Source: Lysobacterales bacterium PRO7
GTDB lineage: Bacteria; Pseudomonadota; Gammaproteobacteria; Xanthomonadales; Rhodanobacteraceae
Length of the DNA: 64,000 nt
Assembly (NCBI GenBank): GCA_021404785.1
Contig: QWHH01000006.1
Coordinates: 62,001 to 126,000, forward strand
Reading direction: 5' to 3'
In this document: positions 29,369 through 39,234 of the stretch, piece after piece
Position numbering within the stretch: the stretch's first letter is position 1
Layout of the letters: each line of letters begins with the position of its first letter
The notes under the pieces: model-generated
What the model saw: the letters and a program-made list of their open reading frames with translations, nothing else
Database searches by the model: none
Told to the model about the DNA's origin: nothing
Made by a program: the position numbers and the translations under genes

Positions 29369-29893
29369 ATGCGTAAATTCGCATTCGCCACGTTCACGGC
29401 CACCCTGCTGGCCGGAAGCGCCTTCGCACAGACACCGGGCCAATACTCGCTGGACCAGGGCTTCATCAAGTTCAACGCGCCGCCCGCGTGGCCGGTGATC
29501 ATGCAAAAAACCGAAGGCGATCCGCAATTCATCGCGTTTCAGGTCAAGGATCCCGCCGACACCGGCAGCGGCGAAGCCACGCGCGTGACCGTGGAAACGC
29601 GCCTGCTCAACGACTCGAGCAATTTCCAACCGATGGTCAATCGCGATGTCGACAAGGCCAAACAGTTGCCGGGCTACGAACAGAAGACCGAGGGCGTGGA
29701 TGCGACCACGCTGCGCTACTTCGCGAACAGTGGCAAGACGAAATACGAATACCGCGAAACCTGGTACCTCAACAGCCACCTGCTCGTGCACGTGCGCTGC
29801 GCAAGGCCGATGCTGGACAAGACCACGGCGCAATGGACGGCGGAATACGAAAAAGGCTGCGCGCAGATCATGCAGTCCCTGAAGCCACATTGA
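29369..29893 (+). CDS. Small exported protein, unknown function
   Basis: The ATG at 29369 is 6 bases past GGAG (29359-29362), better placed than the ATG at 29363 that touches it; 174 residues result. A signal peptide (FATFTATLLAGSAFA-Q) precedes a compact mature domain (FIKFNAPPAWPVIMQ, then TRVTVETRLL) that looks mostly beta. It has two Cys, near residues 143 and 163, that could pair in the periplasm. No family is recognised. It lies 13 bases after the decarboxylase and 7 before kynureninase, so it is part of the operon although its product leaves the cytoplasm. Confidence 0.68.
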   Translation: MRKFAFATFTATLLAGSAFAQTPGQYSLDQGFIKFNAPPAWPVIMQKTEGDPQFIAFQVKDPADTGSGEATRVTVETRLLNDSSNFQPMVNRDVDKAKQLPGYEQKTEGVDATTLRYFANSGKTKYEYRETWYLNSHLLVHVRCARPMLDKTTAQWTAEYEKGCAQIMQSLKPH

Positions 29894-29900
29894 TCCGTCG

Positions 29901-31193
29901 ATGAAGTCCACCATCGACATGACTTCCGTCGAAGCAGACGCCCGCGCCCGCGACGCCGCCGATCTGCTCGGCGGATTCCGTGACGAATTCCTGATCCCTC
30001 CTCACGGCGACGGCCAGCAGACATACCTTTGCGGCAACTCGCTTGGCCTGCAGCCGCGCGCCACGCGCCAGGCCCTGATCGACGAGCTCGACGACTGGCG
30101 CAATCTTGCCGTCGAGGCGCATTTCCGCGGCAAGCACCCGTGGATGCCCTACCACAGCGAAGTGCGCGAGCATCTTGCCGAAGTTGTCGGTGCGCAGCCA
30201 TCCGAAGTCGTCGCGATGAACTCGCTGACCGTCAACCTGCACCTGATGATGGCGAGTTTCTACCGGCCAACGCGCGAGCGCTGCTCCATCGTGATCGAGA
30301 AGAATCCGTTTCCGTCGGATCGCTACGCGATCGGATCGCAGATCCGCTTCCACGGCTTCGATCCCGCCACGGCGCTGATCGAACTCGAGGCCGATGAACC
30401 GAACGGCACGATTTCCGTCGCTGCCATCGAACGCGTCATCGGCGAACACGGCGCGCGCATCGCGCTGGTGCTGCTGCCGGGAGTACAGTACCGCACCGGC
30501 CAGGTGTTCGACCTGAAAGCCATCACGCAACTCGCGCACGCCAAGGGCTGCGTTGTCGGCTTCGACCTCGCGCATTCGGCCGGCAACGTGCCGGTCAACC
30601 TGCACGACAGCGGCTGCGACTTCGCTGTATGGTGCAGCTACAAATATCTCAATTCCGGACCGGGCGCTGTCGCCGGCTGCTTCGTGCACGAACGCCACGC
30701 GCACACCGACCGGCCGCGCTTTGCCGGCTGGTGGGGACACGACCAGGCCACGCGCTTCAAGATGGGCCCGGACTTCACGCCGACACCGGGCGCCGACGGC
30801 TGGCAGTTGTCGAATCCCCCGATCCTCGCGCTCGCGCCGCTGCGCGTGTCGCTGGAAATCTTCCACCGCGCCGGCATGCAGCGTCTGCGCGAGAAATCCA
30901 TCGCCCTGACCGCTTATCTGGAAACGCTCGTCCGCGAGCATCTGGGCGACTTCATCGATATCGCGACGCCCCGCGAGCCGGAACGCCGCGGCTGCCAGCT
31001 CTCGCTGCGCGTCAAGGCCGGCCGCGACGCTGGCCGCGCCCTGTTCGATTACCTGGGTGAGCGCGGAATCATCGGCGATTGGCGCGAACCGGACACCATC
31101 CGCATCGCGCCTGCCCCGCTGTACAACCGCCATATCGACTGCCTGCGCTTTGTTCAGGCGACAAAGGATTGGGTCGGCCACGCCAAAGCCTGA
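29901..31193 (+). CDS. kynU: Kynureninase
   Basis: The protein has 430 residues, a PLP-dependent fold-type I enzyme that cleaves kynurenine or 3-hydroxykynurenine to (3-hydroxy)anthranilate and alanine. The N-terminal YLCGNSLGLQPR, EVVAMNSLTVNLH, FDLAHSAGNVP and PLP lysine K248 in WCSYKYLNSGPG are diagnostic. C-terminal GWWGHDQATRF and the small domain are complete. It supplies NbaC with substrate. It is the last gene of the cluster; a small hairpin and then a divergent regulatory region follow. Kynurenine monooxygenase, formamidase and tryptophan dioxygenase are not in the window. Confidence 0.95.
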   Translation: MKSTIDMTSVEADARARDAADLLGGFRDEFLIPPHGDGQQTYLCGNSLGLQPRATRQALIDELDDWRNLAVEAHFRGKHPWMPYHSEVREHLAEVVGAQPSEVVAMNSLTVNLHLMMASFYRPTRERCSIVIEKNPFPSDRYAIGSQIRFHGFDPATALIELEADEPNGTISVAAIERVIGEHGARIALVLLPGVQYRTGQVFDLKAITQLAHAKGCVVGFDLAHSAGNVPVNLHDSGCDFAVWCSYKYLNSGPGAVAGCFVHERHAHTDRPRFAGWWGHDQATRFKMGPDFTPTPGADGWQLSNPPILALAPLRVSLEIFHRAGMQRLREKSIALTAYLETLVREHLGDFIDIATPREPERRGCQLSLRVKAGRDAGRALFDYLGERGIIGDWREPDTIRIAPAPLYNRHIDCLRFVQATKDWVGHAKA

Positions 31194-31200
31194 GCCGCCT

Positions 31201-31219
31201 GCCCGCTCACATGGCGGGC
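31201..31219 (+). terminator. Weak hairpin after kynU
   Basis: GCCCGC (31201-31206) pairs with GCGGGC (31214-31219) around a 7-base loop, eight bases after the kynU stop. The right arm abuts the -35 of the next promoter. There is no T run, so termination would be partial. Confidence 0.35.
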
Positions 31220-31248
31220 TTGCGCTCAATTAATGTACTTGTTAGTAT
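31220..31248 (+). promoter_or_regulatory. Sigma-70 promoter of the marR-emr operon
   Basis: TTGCGC (31220-31225) and TAGTAT (31243-31248) are separated by 17 bases. The predicted start of transcription falls at about 31255, inside the inverted repeat that follows. The spacer contains TTAATG and a short TACT-TGT-TAGTA repeat, giving a second possible regulator contact. Confidence 0.55.
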
Positions 31249-31250
31249 TG

Positions 31251-31274
31251 CGATAGTTGAAACCTGAACTATCG
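31251..31274 (+). promoter_or_regulatory. Perfect inverted repeat, putative MarR operator
   Basis: CGATAGTT and AACTATCG are perfect inverted 8-mers around an 8-base centre (GAAACCTG). The repeat covers the expected transcription start and ends two bases before the GTG of the MarR-family gene, the classical place for an autorepressor. Confidence 0.6.
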
Positions 31275-31276
31275 TC

Positions 31277-31801
31277 GTGACCCACCTACCCGCCTGCCCC
31301 AGTTTCGCCGTGATCGAATCCAGCATCGGCCGTGTTGCCGCGCGTCTTCGCGGCGCGCCGACGCGCGACATCGTGCTGGTGCGCCTGATCAAGCATCTGT
31401 CGGCGCGCTTCAGCGCACATGTTGGTCGCATGGTGCGGCCGTCCGGCCTCAACGAAGTCAGTTTCCGCACCATGATGATGTTGTTCGCCAATGCCGAAAC
31501 CGGCATGCACGCGTCCCAACTCAGCGAGGCGGCCGGCGAAACCCGCGCCAACATGACGCGCATCTGCGATGAGCTTTCGCGCAAGGGCCTGTTGCGTCGA
31601 CGCGCGGGCATCGCCGATCGTCGTCGCGTCGTGCTGGAAATCACGCGCAAAGGCGCGGCCCTGATCGGACGCCTGTTGCCAAAAATGTGGAATGAACTGG
31701 ATCTGGGCATGCGCGCCTTGAGCGCCAAAGAGAAGCTCGATCTGGAACGCTTGCTGAAGAAACTCGCCGCCGCGATCGACGCCAAGGAACAAACCGCATG
31801 A
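31277..31801 (+). CDS. MarR-family transcriptional regulator of the efflux operon
   Basis: The protein is 174 residues from a GTG start. The winged helix-turn-helix spans about 60-135: FRTMMMLFANAETGMHASQLSEA, then TRANMTRICDELSRKGLLRR and the wing RAGIADRRRVVLEIT. N- and C-terminal helices would form the dimer interface. EmrR/MprA-type regulators of this class release DNA on binding phenolic or lipophilic compounds. The ATGA overlap with the next gene couples it to the pump it most likely represses through the adjacent inverted repeat. Confidence 0.88.
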   Translation: MTHLPACPSFAVIESSIGRVAARLRGAPTRDIVLVRLIKHLSARFSAHVGRMVRPSGLNEVSFRTMMMLFANAETGMHASQLSEAAGETRANMTRICDELSRKGLLRRRAGIADRRRVVLEITRKGAALIGRLLPKMWNELDLGMRALSAKEKLDLERLLKKLAAAIDAKEQTA

Positions 31802-33240
31802 ATCGTTTTTCCGTTTGGCCGCTGACCGCGGCCATGACGCTGCTCGCCGGCTGCACGATTCCGCCGCGACCTGCACATCCGGATTTGACCGCTGCTGCGC
31901 CTCTGGCCGGCGTGCCGGCGAGCGCAGACGCCGCGTGGCCGGATGCGACGTGGTGGCAGCGCTATCACGACGAACAGCTGAATGATCTGGAAGCGCGCGC
32001 GCTGCAATCGGCTCCGACGCTGGCCGCGGCGCGCGCGCGCTTCGATCTGGCCGCGCGCAATGTGGAAGTCGCCCGCGCGGATAGCGGCGCCAGCGTGACC
32101 GGCAGCGCGCAGGTACAACGTGATCGCCTCAGTGAAAACGGGATCATCCCGAGCAAGTTCCTCGGCTTCAACTGGTATGGTCAGGGCGATCTGGGCGCAT
32201 CGTTCAACTACGACTTCGATTTTTGGGGCGCGCATGGCGCGGCGATTTCCGGCGCCATCGATCGCACCCGCGCCGCCGCAGCGGAACGCGATGCGGCCGC
32301 GTCCATGCTCACTGCCGCCGTCGCCGACGCCTATTTCGGCTGGCAGGCCGACCAGGCTCGTCTCGACGTCGCGCGCTTTCTCGCAGACAACGCGGAAAAA
32401 GGTCAGCGCATCGCGGCCGCGCGCGTGAAACAGGACATCGATTCTCCCGACAATCTGCACCAGGCCGACATTCTGGTTGCCGCGACGCGCGAGCAAGTCG
32501 TCGGACTCGAAGGCACGGTAGCAATCCGTCACGCCGCACTGGCCGCGTTGATCGGCATCACACCGGAACAACTCGGCGCCTTGAAAATCGTGCCACTGCC
32601 TGCTGCCACATCCGGACTTCCGGCGAACGCCGGACTCGACCTGATCGCGCGCCGTCCCGACGTCGCCGCCAGCCGTTGGCGCGTCGAAGCCGCGCTGAAG
32701 GATACCGACGTGGCGCGCGCCGCTTTTTATCCCGACATCAGCCTTGCCGCGATGGCCGGTCTGTCGTCCATTGACCTCGGCAAGATTCTCTCGCCCGGAT
32801 CGGCCGTGTTCGCCGCCGGCCCGGCGTTGCACCTGCCGATCTTCGAAGGCGGGCGTTTGCGCGCGCGCTTCGGCGTGTCGCAGGCTGCGCTTGCCGCAGC
32901 CGTGGCCGATTATCGCAACGCCGTGAACGACGCCGCGCGCGACGCTTCCACGCAGGCCTTGAGCCTGCGCCAGGCGCTCGATCGCGCACAGGCGCAGTCG
33001 GCCCAGCTCGGCGCCGCGGAAAAATTGTTCGACACCGCGCGCAACCGCATGGATCGCGGCTTGATCGATGCGCGACCGGTCATCATCGCCGGCGCGAACC
33101 TGGCCACGCTCAAGGACACGCAAATCCAGTTGCACAGCACCGCGCTGGCGGCGGAAATCGCCCTGACCCGCGCGCTCGGTGGCGGCTTCCACGCCGATCC
33201 GACTTCATCCAAATCTTCTTCCGGAGCTCTATCGCCATGA
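31798..33240 (+). CDS. Outer-membrane efflux lipoprotein, NodT/TolC family
   Basis: The protein has 480 residues with a type II signal (AAMTLLAGC, lipidated C19). WWQRYHDEQLNDLEARALQSAPTL and the paired coiled-coil segments, repeated in both halves, are typical of RND/EmrAB outer-membrane channels. It forms the trimeric exit duct for the pump encoded downstream. ATG and TGA overlap the neighbours by 4 bases on both sides. Confidence 0.92.
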   Translation: MNRFSVWPLTAAMTLLAGCTIPPRPAHPDLTAAAPLAGVPASADAAWPDATWWQRYHDEQLNDLEARALQSAPTLAAARARFDLAARNVEVARADSGASVTGSAQVQRDRLSENGIIPSKFLGFNWYGQGDLGASFNYDFDFWGAHGAAISGAIDRTRAAAAERDAAASMLTAAVADAYFGWQADQARLDVARFLADNAEKGQRIAAARVKQDIDSPDNLHQADILVAATREQVVGLEGTVAIRHAALAALIGITPEQLGALKIVPLPAATSGLPANAGLDLIARRPDVAASRWRVEAALKDTDVARAAFYPDISLAAMAGLSSIDLGKILSPGSAVFAAGPALHLPIFEGGRLRARFGVSQAALAAAVADYRNAVNDAARDASTQALSLRQALDRAQAQSAQLGAAEKLFDTARNRMDRGLIDARPVIIAGANLATLKDTQIQLHSTALAAEIALTRALGGGFHADPTSSKSSSGALSP

Positions 33241-34400
33241 GCGACTCCCCGATCGCAAGCAATGGAAACGGCAACGGCAAGCGCCGCCGCCTGCTGCTGG
33301 CCATTGCCGCCGTGTTCGTCATCGCCGGCATCGCCTGGCTGGCGCTGTGGTGGTTCGTGTTCTCGTTGCGCGAAGTTACCGACGACGCCTACGTCAACGG
33401 CAACCAGGTGATCGTGTCGTCCCAGATTCCCGGTACGGTGGTGACGATCCTCGCCGACGACACCCAGCGTGTCGACGCCGGGCAGGTGCTGGTCAAGCTC
33501 GACCCCACCGATTCCGATCTTGCGCTGGCCAAGGCGCAAAGCGCGCTCGCGCAGGCCGTGCGCCAGGTGCGCCAGCAGACGCAGATGGCCGGCCAATACG
33601 ACGCCGTCATCGCCGCGCAGCGCGAAAATCTCGCGCGCGCGCAAGCTGATCTCAAGCGCCGCGAACCGCTGCTCGCCGAACATGCAGTTGCGCCGGAAGA
33701 AGTCGCGCATGCGCGCCAGGCCGTCGCCGACGCGCAGGCCGCGCTCGATGCCGCGACGCGCCAGTCCGCGGCCGCGCACGCGCTCGTCGATGGCACCACC
33801 GTCGCCGACAACGCCCTGGTACAGCAGGCGCGCGCCGCATATCGCGAGGCATGGGTGAACGATCACCGCAACGCAATAGTCGCCCCGATTTCCGGCTATG
33901 TCGCGCAGCGCAGCGTGCAGGTCGGCAGCCGCGTGCAACCGGGCGCGCCGCTGCTCACCATCGTGCCGTTGCACGATCTGTGGGTGGACGCGAATTTCAA
34001 GGAAAGCCAGCTCGCCCACATCCGCATCGGCCAGACAGCGCGCGTGCATGCCGACGTCTACGGCGGCGACGTGACCTACGACGCCCACGTCGAGGGACTG
34101 GCCGCCGGCACCGGCGGCGCATTTGCGCTGCTGCCTGCGCAAAACGCTTCCGGCAACTGGATCAAGGTGGTGCAGCGGGTGCCGGTACGCATTGCGATCG
34201 ACCCGAAGCAACTGGAAAAGCATCCGCTGCGCGTGGGCCTGTCGACCGAGGTGACCGTGGATACCCACGATCGCAACGGCAGCGTGCTGGCGCAACAGCC
34301 GGCATCGAAGGCGGTGGCGCAGACCTCGGTCTACAGCGCCGACTTCGCCGCGGCGGACAAGGCCGCCGACGCCATCGTCAAGGCCAACCTCGCGCGCTGA
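33237..34400 (+). CDS. EmrA-type membrane fusion protein (HlyD family)
   Basis: The protein has 387 residues: one N-terminal membrane helix (about 18-42), a lipoyl half-domain (EVTDDAYVNGNQVIVSSQIPG), a long alpha-hairpin (about 100-185), the second lipoyl half (NAIVAPISGYVAQRSVQVGS) and beta-barrel. It bridges the inner-membrane pump and the outer-membrane channel. The gene overlaps the channel gene by ATGA and is one base from emrB. Confidence 0.92.
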   Translation: MSDSPIASNGNGNGKRRRLLLAIAAVFVIAGIAWLALWWFVFSLREVTDDAYVNGNQVIVSSQIPGTVVTILADDTQRVDAGQVLVKLDPTDSDLALAKAQSALAQAVRQVRQQTQMAGQYDAVIAAQRENLARAQADLKRREPLLAEHAVAPEEVAHARQAVADAQAALDAATRQSAAAHALVDGTTVADNALVQQARAAYREAWVNDHRNAIVAPISGYVAQRSVQVGSRVQPGAPLLTIVPLHDLWVDANFKESQLAHIRIGQTARVHADVYGGDVTYDAHVEGLAAGTGGAFALLPAQNASGNWIKVVQRVPVRIAIDPKQLEKHPLRVGLSTEVTVDTHDRNGSVLAQQPASKAVAQTSVYSADFAAADKAADAIVKANLAR

Positions 34401-34401
34401 A

Positions 34402-35952
34402 ATGAGCGACTCCGCGCAAAACGGCCGCGCCCCGCCGCTGAGCGGCGCGCCACTGGCGATACTCACCGTGGCAGTGGCGATCAGCACCTTCATGGAGGTG
34501 CTGGACCTGACCATTGTCAATGTCTCGGTTCCGCACATCGCCGGCAGTCTCGGGGTGAGCGCGCAGGAAGGCACGTGGGCGATAAGCTCGTATTCACTGG
34601 CGAGCGCGGTGATGCAGCCGCTGACCGGCTGGATTGCGAAGCAGTTCGGCGAGGCGCGCACGTTCTGCATCTCGGTGCTGCTGTTCGTGGCGATGTCGAT
34701 GCTTTGCGGCCTTGCCACCAGCATGCCGATGCTCGTCGTCGCGCGCCTGCTGCAGGGCGCCGGTTCCGGCCCGATGGTGGCGTTGTCGATGGCGCTGCTG
34801 CTCAACAACTATCCGGACGCAAAAAAAGGCATCGCGCTGGCGGTGTGGGCAATGACCGTCGTGATCGCGCCGATCTTCGGGCCGATCCTGGGCGGCTGGA
34901 TCACCGACAACTATTCCTGGCCGTGGATCTTCTACATCAACGTGCCGGTCGGCCTGCTCGCCGCCGTCGTCACCTGGAGCCTGCTGCGCAATCGCGAATC
35001 CAAAATCGTGCGCACGCCGATCGACATGGTCGGCCTTGTCCTGCTGGTGCTCGGCGTCGGCTGCCTGCAGTTCATGCTCGACAACGGCAACGACAAGGAC
35101 TGGTTCGCCTCGCCGATGATCCTCGTGCTCGGCATCACCGCCCTCGTCGCGCTGGTGTTCTTCGTCGCCTGGGAGCTGACCGACAAGCACCCGATCGTGG
35201 AATTGCACCTGTTCGCCAAGCGTAACTTTACAATTGGCGTCACCGCGTTGTCGCTCGGCATGGTCGCGTTCTTCGGCATCAACGTGGTGTTTCCACTGTG
35301 GTTGCAAATCGACCTCGGCTACACCGCGACCTGGGCGGGACTCGCCACCGCGCCGGTCGGCATCCTCGCCTTCCTGATCTCGCCGATCATCGGCAAGAAC
35401 ATCCAGAAACTCGAACTGCGCGCCGTGACCACGTTCGCTTTCATCGTGTTCGGCTGGACCTCGATCTGGTTCGCGAGCTTCCCGAGTGATGCCACTTTCG
35501 GCCAGCTGATCGTACCGCGCTTCCTCATGGGCATCGGCATCGCCTGCTTCTTCGTGCCGCTGAACCAGGTGATCGTATCGGGACTCAAACCAGAGGAAAT
35601 CGCGTCCGCGTCGGGCCTGGCGAACTTCTTCCGCACCATTGCCGCGAGTTTTTCCACCGCCGTGACGGTGACGATCTGGCAGCACCGTGGCGACTACCAT
35701 CACGCCGTGCTCGCCGAACACCTCAACGCCACCAGCCCGGCCACGCAATCCTACGTCGGTCACTTGCAGGCGATGGGCGTGAGCGCGGCGAAAGCCTGGT
35801 CCGTGATCGAAGGCGTGGTCACGCGCGAAGCGCTTACGCTCGCCGTCAACGACGTGTTCCTGCTGTGCGCCATGCTGTTCTTCGCGATGATTCCGATCAT
35901 CTGGCTCGCCAAGCCGCCGTTCGGGAATGCGGGTGCGGCGGCGGTGCACTAG
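34402..35952 (+). CDS. DHA2-family drug:H+ antiporter, EmrB-like
   Basis: The protein has 516 residues with about 14 membrane helices. Motif C-like [23 protein letters not shown] and the motif A-type [11 protein letters not shown] place it in the DHA2 branch of the major facilitator superfamily. With the MFP and OMF it forms a tripartite exporter of hydrophobic or phenolic compounds. The stop TAG lies in the palindrome CTAG at 35949-35952, which also supplies the stop of the convergent ppsR. No hairpin terminator fits between them. Confidence 0.93.
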   Translation: MSDSAQNGRAPPLSGAPLAILTVAVAISTFMEVLDLTIVNVSVPHIAGSLGVSAQEGTWAISSYSLASAVMQPLTGWIAKQFGEARTFCISVLLFVAMSMLCGLATSMPMLVVARLLQGAGSGPMVALSMALLLNNYPDAKKGIALAVWAMTVVIAPIFGPILGGWITDNYSWPWIFYINVPVGLLAAVVTWSLLRNRESKIVRTPIDMVGLVLLVLGVGCLQFMLDNGNDKDWFASPMILVLGITALVALVFFVAWELTDKHPIVELHLFAKRNFTIGVTALSLGMVAFFGINVVFPLWLQIDLGYTATWAGLATAPVGILAFLISPIIGKNIQKLELRAVTTFAFIVFGWTSIWFASFPSDATFGQLIVPRFLMGIGIACFFVPLNQVIVSGLKPEEIASASGLANFFRTIAASFSTAVTVTIWQHRGDYHHAVLAEHLNATSPATQSYVGHLQAMGVSAAKAWSVIEGVVTREALTLAVNDVFLLCAMLFFAMIPIIWLAKPPFGNAGAAAVH

Positions 35953-36764
35953 AACATATGCTTCTCGATCCCGAGCTGCGCCAGGATCTTGCTCGCAATT
36001 TCCTCGATCGAGGTGTGCGTGGTGTTCTGCACGGGAATGTTCTCGCGGCGGAATAACTTGTCGGCCAGTTCCAGTTCGCGCCTGCACTGTTCGATCTTCG
36101 CGTAGCGGCTGCCGGGTTTGCGCGCCTCGCGCACCTGGGCGAGGCGCTGCGCGTCGATGGTCAACCCGTACAGACGCGGCCGGAACGGCACCAGGCGCTT
36201 GGGCAATTCGAGCTTGTCGAGGTCGTCTTCGGTCAGCGGATAGTTTGCGGCCTTCACGCCATAGTGCAGCGCCATGTACAGGCAGGTCGGCGTCTTGCCC
36301 ACGCGCGACACGCCGACGAGGATGACGTCGGCGTCGGCGTAGTTCACGTCGATGCCATCATCATGCGTCAGCGCATAGTTGGTCGCATTGATGCGCGATT
36401 CGTACTCGGCGAAATCGGCCATGCCGTGCGCCTTGCCCACGCGCGGCGAGCGTTTGGTGCCGAGTTCGGATTCGAGCGGCCCGATGAACGGCGCGAACAC
36501 GTCCAGCATGAGTGCGCCGCTGGTGGCGAGGATCTCGGACAGTTCCGGATCGACCACGGTGTTGACCACTACCGGCCGTACGCCACTCGTTGCGTAAACA
36601 TTGCGGATGCGCGCGGCCGCGCCGTGCGCCTTCTCCTCGTCGTCGACGAACGGGATGCGCACGGTGTCGTATTCGATGCCTTCGAACTGGGTCAATACCG
36701 AATGGCCGATGGTCTCGGCGGTGATGCCGGTGCCGTCGGAGACGAAGAAGATGGGGCGGTGCAT
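35949..36764 (-). CDS. ppsR: PEP synthase regulatory protein (kinase/pyrophosphorylase, DUF299)
   Basis: The protein has 271 residues from the ATG complementary to 36762-36764 (start [17 protein letters not shown]). The P-loop-like [15 protein letters not shown] is the DUF299 signature. PpsR inactivates PEP synthase by ADP-dependent phosphorylation of a Thr next to the catalytic His and reactivates it by phosphorolysis. It is divergent from ppsA, its target, with a 97-base shared regulatory gap. A longer upstream frame crosses into that gap and is not used. Confidence 0.94.
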   Translation of the reverse strand: MHRPIFFVSDGTGITAETIGHSVLTQFEGIEYDTVRIPFVDDEEKAHGAAARIRNVYATSGVRPVVVNTVVDPELSEILATSGALMLDVFAPFIGPLESELGTKRSPRVGKAHGMADFAEYESRINATNYALTHDDGIDVNYADADVILVGVSRVGKTPTCLYMALHYGVKAANYPLTEDDLDKLELPKRLVPFRPRLYGLTIDAQRLAQVREARKPGSRYAKIEQCRRELELADKLFRRENIPVQNTTHTSIEEIASKILAQLGIEKHMF

Positions 36765-36861
36765 GGGGCAAGTGTAAGCGATTGCGCTTGTTTCGCCGCC
36801 CGCAAAGCCCGAAAATTGGCACTTTGCAGGAGCTTCTACCTGCATTTTCCCGGAGACACCC

Positions 36862-39234
36862 TTGAGCGAACTTATCCTTTGGCTCGACGAACTGCGCCTG
36901 TCCGACCTCGGCAAGGTCGGCGGCAAGAACTCATCGCTCGGCGAGATGATCGGCAATCTGGCCAAACTCGGCGTGTCGGTGCCGGGCGGGTTCGCGACCA
37001 CGGCCGACGCCTTCAAGCAGTTCATCGCTCAAAGCGGCTTGGCCAGGCGCATCCAGGATCGACTCGGCGCGTTGAATGTCGATGACGTTGATGCGTTGAC
37101 AAAGGCCGGCAGGGAAATCCGCCAGTGGGTGATCGACACACCGTTGATTCCGGCTTTCGATACAGCCGTGCGCGATTCTTACGCGAAGTTGTGCCAGAAA
37201 GCAGGCGCCAACGATATCGCCGTGGCAGTGCGCTCTTCCGCGACCGCGGAAGACTTGCCCGACGCTTCCTTCGCCGGCCAGCAGGAAACATTCCTGAACG
37301 TCAGCGGCGCGGACGACGTGATCCACAAGGTCAAGGAAGTTTTCGCTTCGCTCTACAACGATCGCGCCATCGCTTATCGCGTGCACCACGGCTTCAAGCA
37401 TGAGGACGTGTTCCTGTCCGCCGGCGTGCAGCTCATGGTGCGCTCGGACATCGGCGCTTCGGGCGTGCTGTTCACGCTCGACACCGAATCCGGTTTCCGC
37501 GACGCGGTGTTCGTGACCGCGAGTTATGGCCTCGGCGAGATGGTCGTGCAAGGCGCGGTCAATCCGGACGAGTTCTATGTCTACAAGCCGACGCTGAAAC
37601 TCGGCAAACCGGCGATCCTGCGCCGCCAGGCCGGCGCCAAGCAGCAGCGCATGGTGTATTCGAGCAAACCCGGCGAGCGCGTGCGCATCGAGGAAGTGCC
37701 TGCCGCGGATCGGGCGAAGTTCTGCATCAGCGATGCCGACGTACACGAGCTGGCCAAGCAGGCGCTGGTGATCGAACAGCATTACGGCCGACCGATGGAC
37801 ATCGAATGGGGCAAGGATGGCAACACCGGCAAGATTTACATCCTGCAGGCGCGACCGGAGACCGTGAAGTCGCGCACGCGCGCGACGCAGGTCGAACGCT
37901 TCCACCTCAAGCAAAGGGGCAACGTGCTTTGCGAAGGCCGCGCGATCGGCCAGAAGATCGGTGCCGGCACCGCGCGCGTGATCCGCAGCATCAAGGACAT
38001 GAATCGCGTGCAGGCCGGCGACGTACTCATCGCCGACATGACCGACCCGGATTGGGAACCGGTGATGAAGCGCGCCGCGGCCATCGTCACCAATCGCGGC
38101 GGCCGCACCTGCCACGCCGCGATCATCGCGCGCGAATTGGGCGTGCCCGCCGTGGTCGGCACCGGCAACGCGCTGGAGTCGATTCCCGACGGCGCGCAGA
38201 TCACTGTTTGCTGCGCCGAGGGCGACACCGGTTTCATCTACGACGGCAAGCTCGAATTCGAGAAAATCACGGCAGACCTCGGCAAGATGCCACCGGCGCC
38301 ACTCAAGATCATGATGAACGTGGCGAATCCCGAGCGCGCGTTCGACTTCGCCATGCTGCCGAACGCGGGCGTCGGTCTGGCGCGGCTGGAAATGATCATC
38401 GCCAGCCATATCGGCCTGCATCCGAAGGCCTTGCTCGAATTCGACAAGCAGGATGACGAGACGAAACACAAGATAAGGGAGCGTATTGGCGACGAGAATC
38501 CGGTCGAGTTTTACGTCAACCGCCTCGCCGAGGGCATCGCCACAATTACCGCCGCGTTCGCGCCGAATCCGGTGATCGTGCGCCTGTCGGATTTCAAGAC
38601 CAATGAATACGCGAACCTGATCGGCGGCGCCAGATACGAGCCGCATGAGGAAAACCCGATGCTTGGCTTCCGTGGCGCGTCACGGTATGTCGATCCGAGT
38701 TTCAAGGACGCGTTCGAGCTCGAATGCCGGGCAATGAAGAAAGTGCGCGAGGAAATGGGCCTTGCGAACGCCTGGGTGATGATTCCGTTCGTGCGCACGC
38801 TCGACGAAGGCCGTCGCGTTATCCACACGCTCGCGCAGTTCGGGCTCAAGCAGGGCGAGCATGGCCTGAAGATCATCATGATGTGCGAGGTGCCGTCGAA
38901 TGCGTTGCTGGCCGACGAATTCCTCGACATCTTCGACGGTTTCTCGATCGGCTCGAACGACCTGACCCAGCTCACGCTAGGCCTTGACCGCGATTCCGGT
39001 ATCGTCGCCGGCCTGTTCGACGAACGCAATCCGGCAGTGAAGAAACTGCTGGCCATGGCGATCCAGACCGCGAAGAAGAAGGGCAAATACGTCGGCATCT
39101 GCGGACAGGGCCCGAGCGATCATCCGGATCTGGCGCAATGGCTGATGGAGCAAGGCATCGAATCGGTATCGCTCAATCCGGATACCGTGGTCGATACCTG
39201 GCTGATGCTGGCGAAGAAAAAGGCAAACGCATGA
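36862..39234 (+). CDS. ppsA: Phosphoenolpyruvate synthase
   Basis: The protein has 790 residues. The start is a TTG at 36862, 8 bases after CGGAGA, and gives the family N-terminus ([22 protein letters not shown]). N-terminal ATP-grasp domain, phosphohistidine domain with catalytic H418 in [15 protein letters not shown], and PEP-binding barrel with [17 protein letters not shown]. It makes PEP from pyruvate and ATP for gluconeogenesis. ppsR is divergent beside it. Its TGA overlaps the ATG of the following peptidase gene, an unusual coupling. Confidence 0.96.
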   Translation: MSELILWLDELRLSDLGKVGGKNSSLGEMIGNLAKLGVSVPGGFATTADAFKQFIAQSGLARRIQDRLGALNVDDVDALTKAGREIRQWVIDTPLIPAFDTAVRDSYAKLCQKAGANDIAVAVRSSATAEDLPDASFAGQQETFLNVSGADDVIHKVKEVFASLYNDRAIAYRVHHGFKHEDVFLSAGVQLMVRSDIGASGVLFTLDTESGFRDAVFVTASYGLGEMVVQGAVNPDEFYVYKPTLKLGKPAILRRQAGAKQQRMVYSSKPGERVRIEEVPAADRAKFCISDADVHELAKQALVIEQHYGRPMDIEWGKDGNTGKIYILQARPETVKSRTRATQVERFHLKQRGNVLCEGRAIGQKIGAGTARVIRSIKDMNRVQAGDVLIADMTDPDWEPVMKRAAAIVTNRGGRTCHAAIIARELGVPAVVGTGNALESIPDGAQITVCCAEGDTGFIYDGKLEFEKITADLGKMPPAPLKIMMNVANPERAFDFAMLPNAGVGLARLEMIIASHIGLHPKALLEFDKQDDETKHKIRERIGDENPVEFYVNRLAEGIATITAAFAPNPVIVRLSDFKTNEYANLIGGARYEPHEENPMLGFRGASRYVDPSFKDAFELECRAMKKVREEMGLANAWVMIPFVRTLDEGRRVIHTLAQFGLKQGEHGLKIIMMCEVPSNALLADEFLDIFDGFSIGSNDLTQLTLGLDRDSGIVAGLFDERNPAVKKLLAMAIQTAKKKGKYVGICGQGPSDHPDLAQWLMEQGIESVSLNPDTVVDTWLMLAKKKANA

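Noticed and set aside
36816-36828. Possible sigma-54 promoter before ppsA (TGGCAC followed by TTTGCA)
   Set aside because: The GG to GC distance is 8 instead of 12, so it does not fit the -24/-12 pattern.
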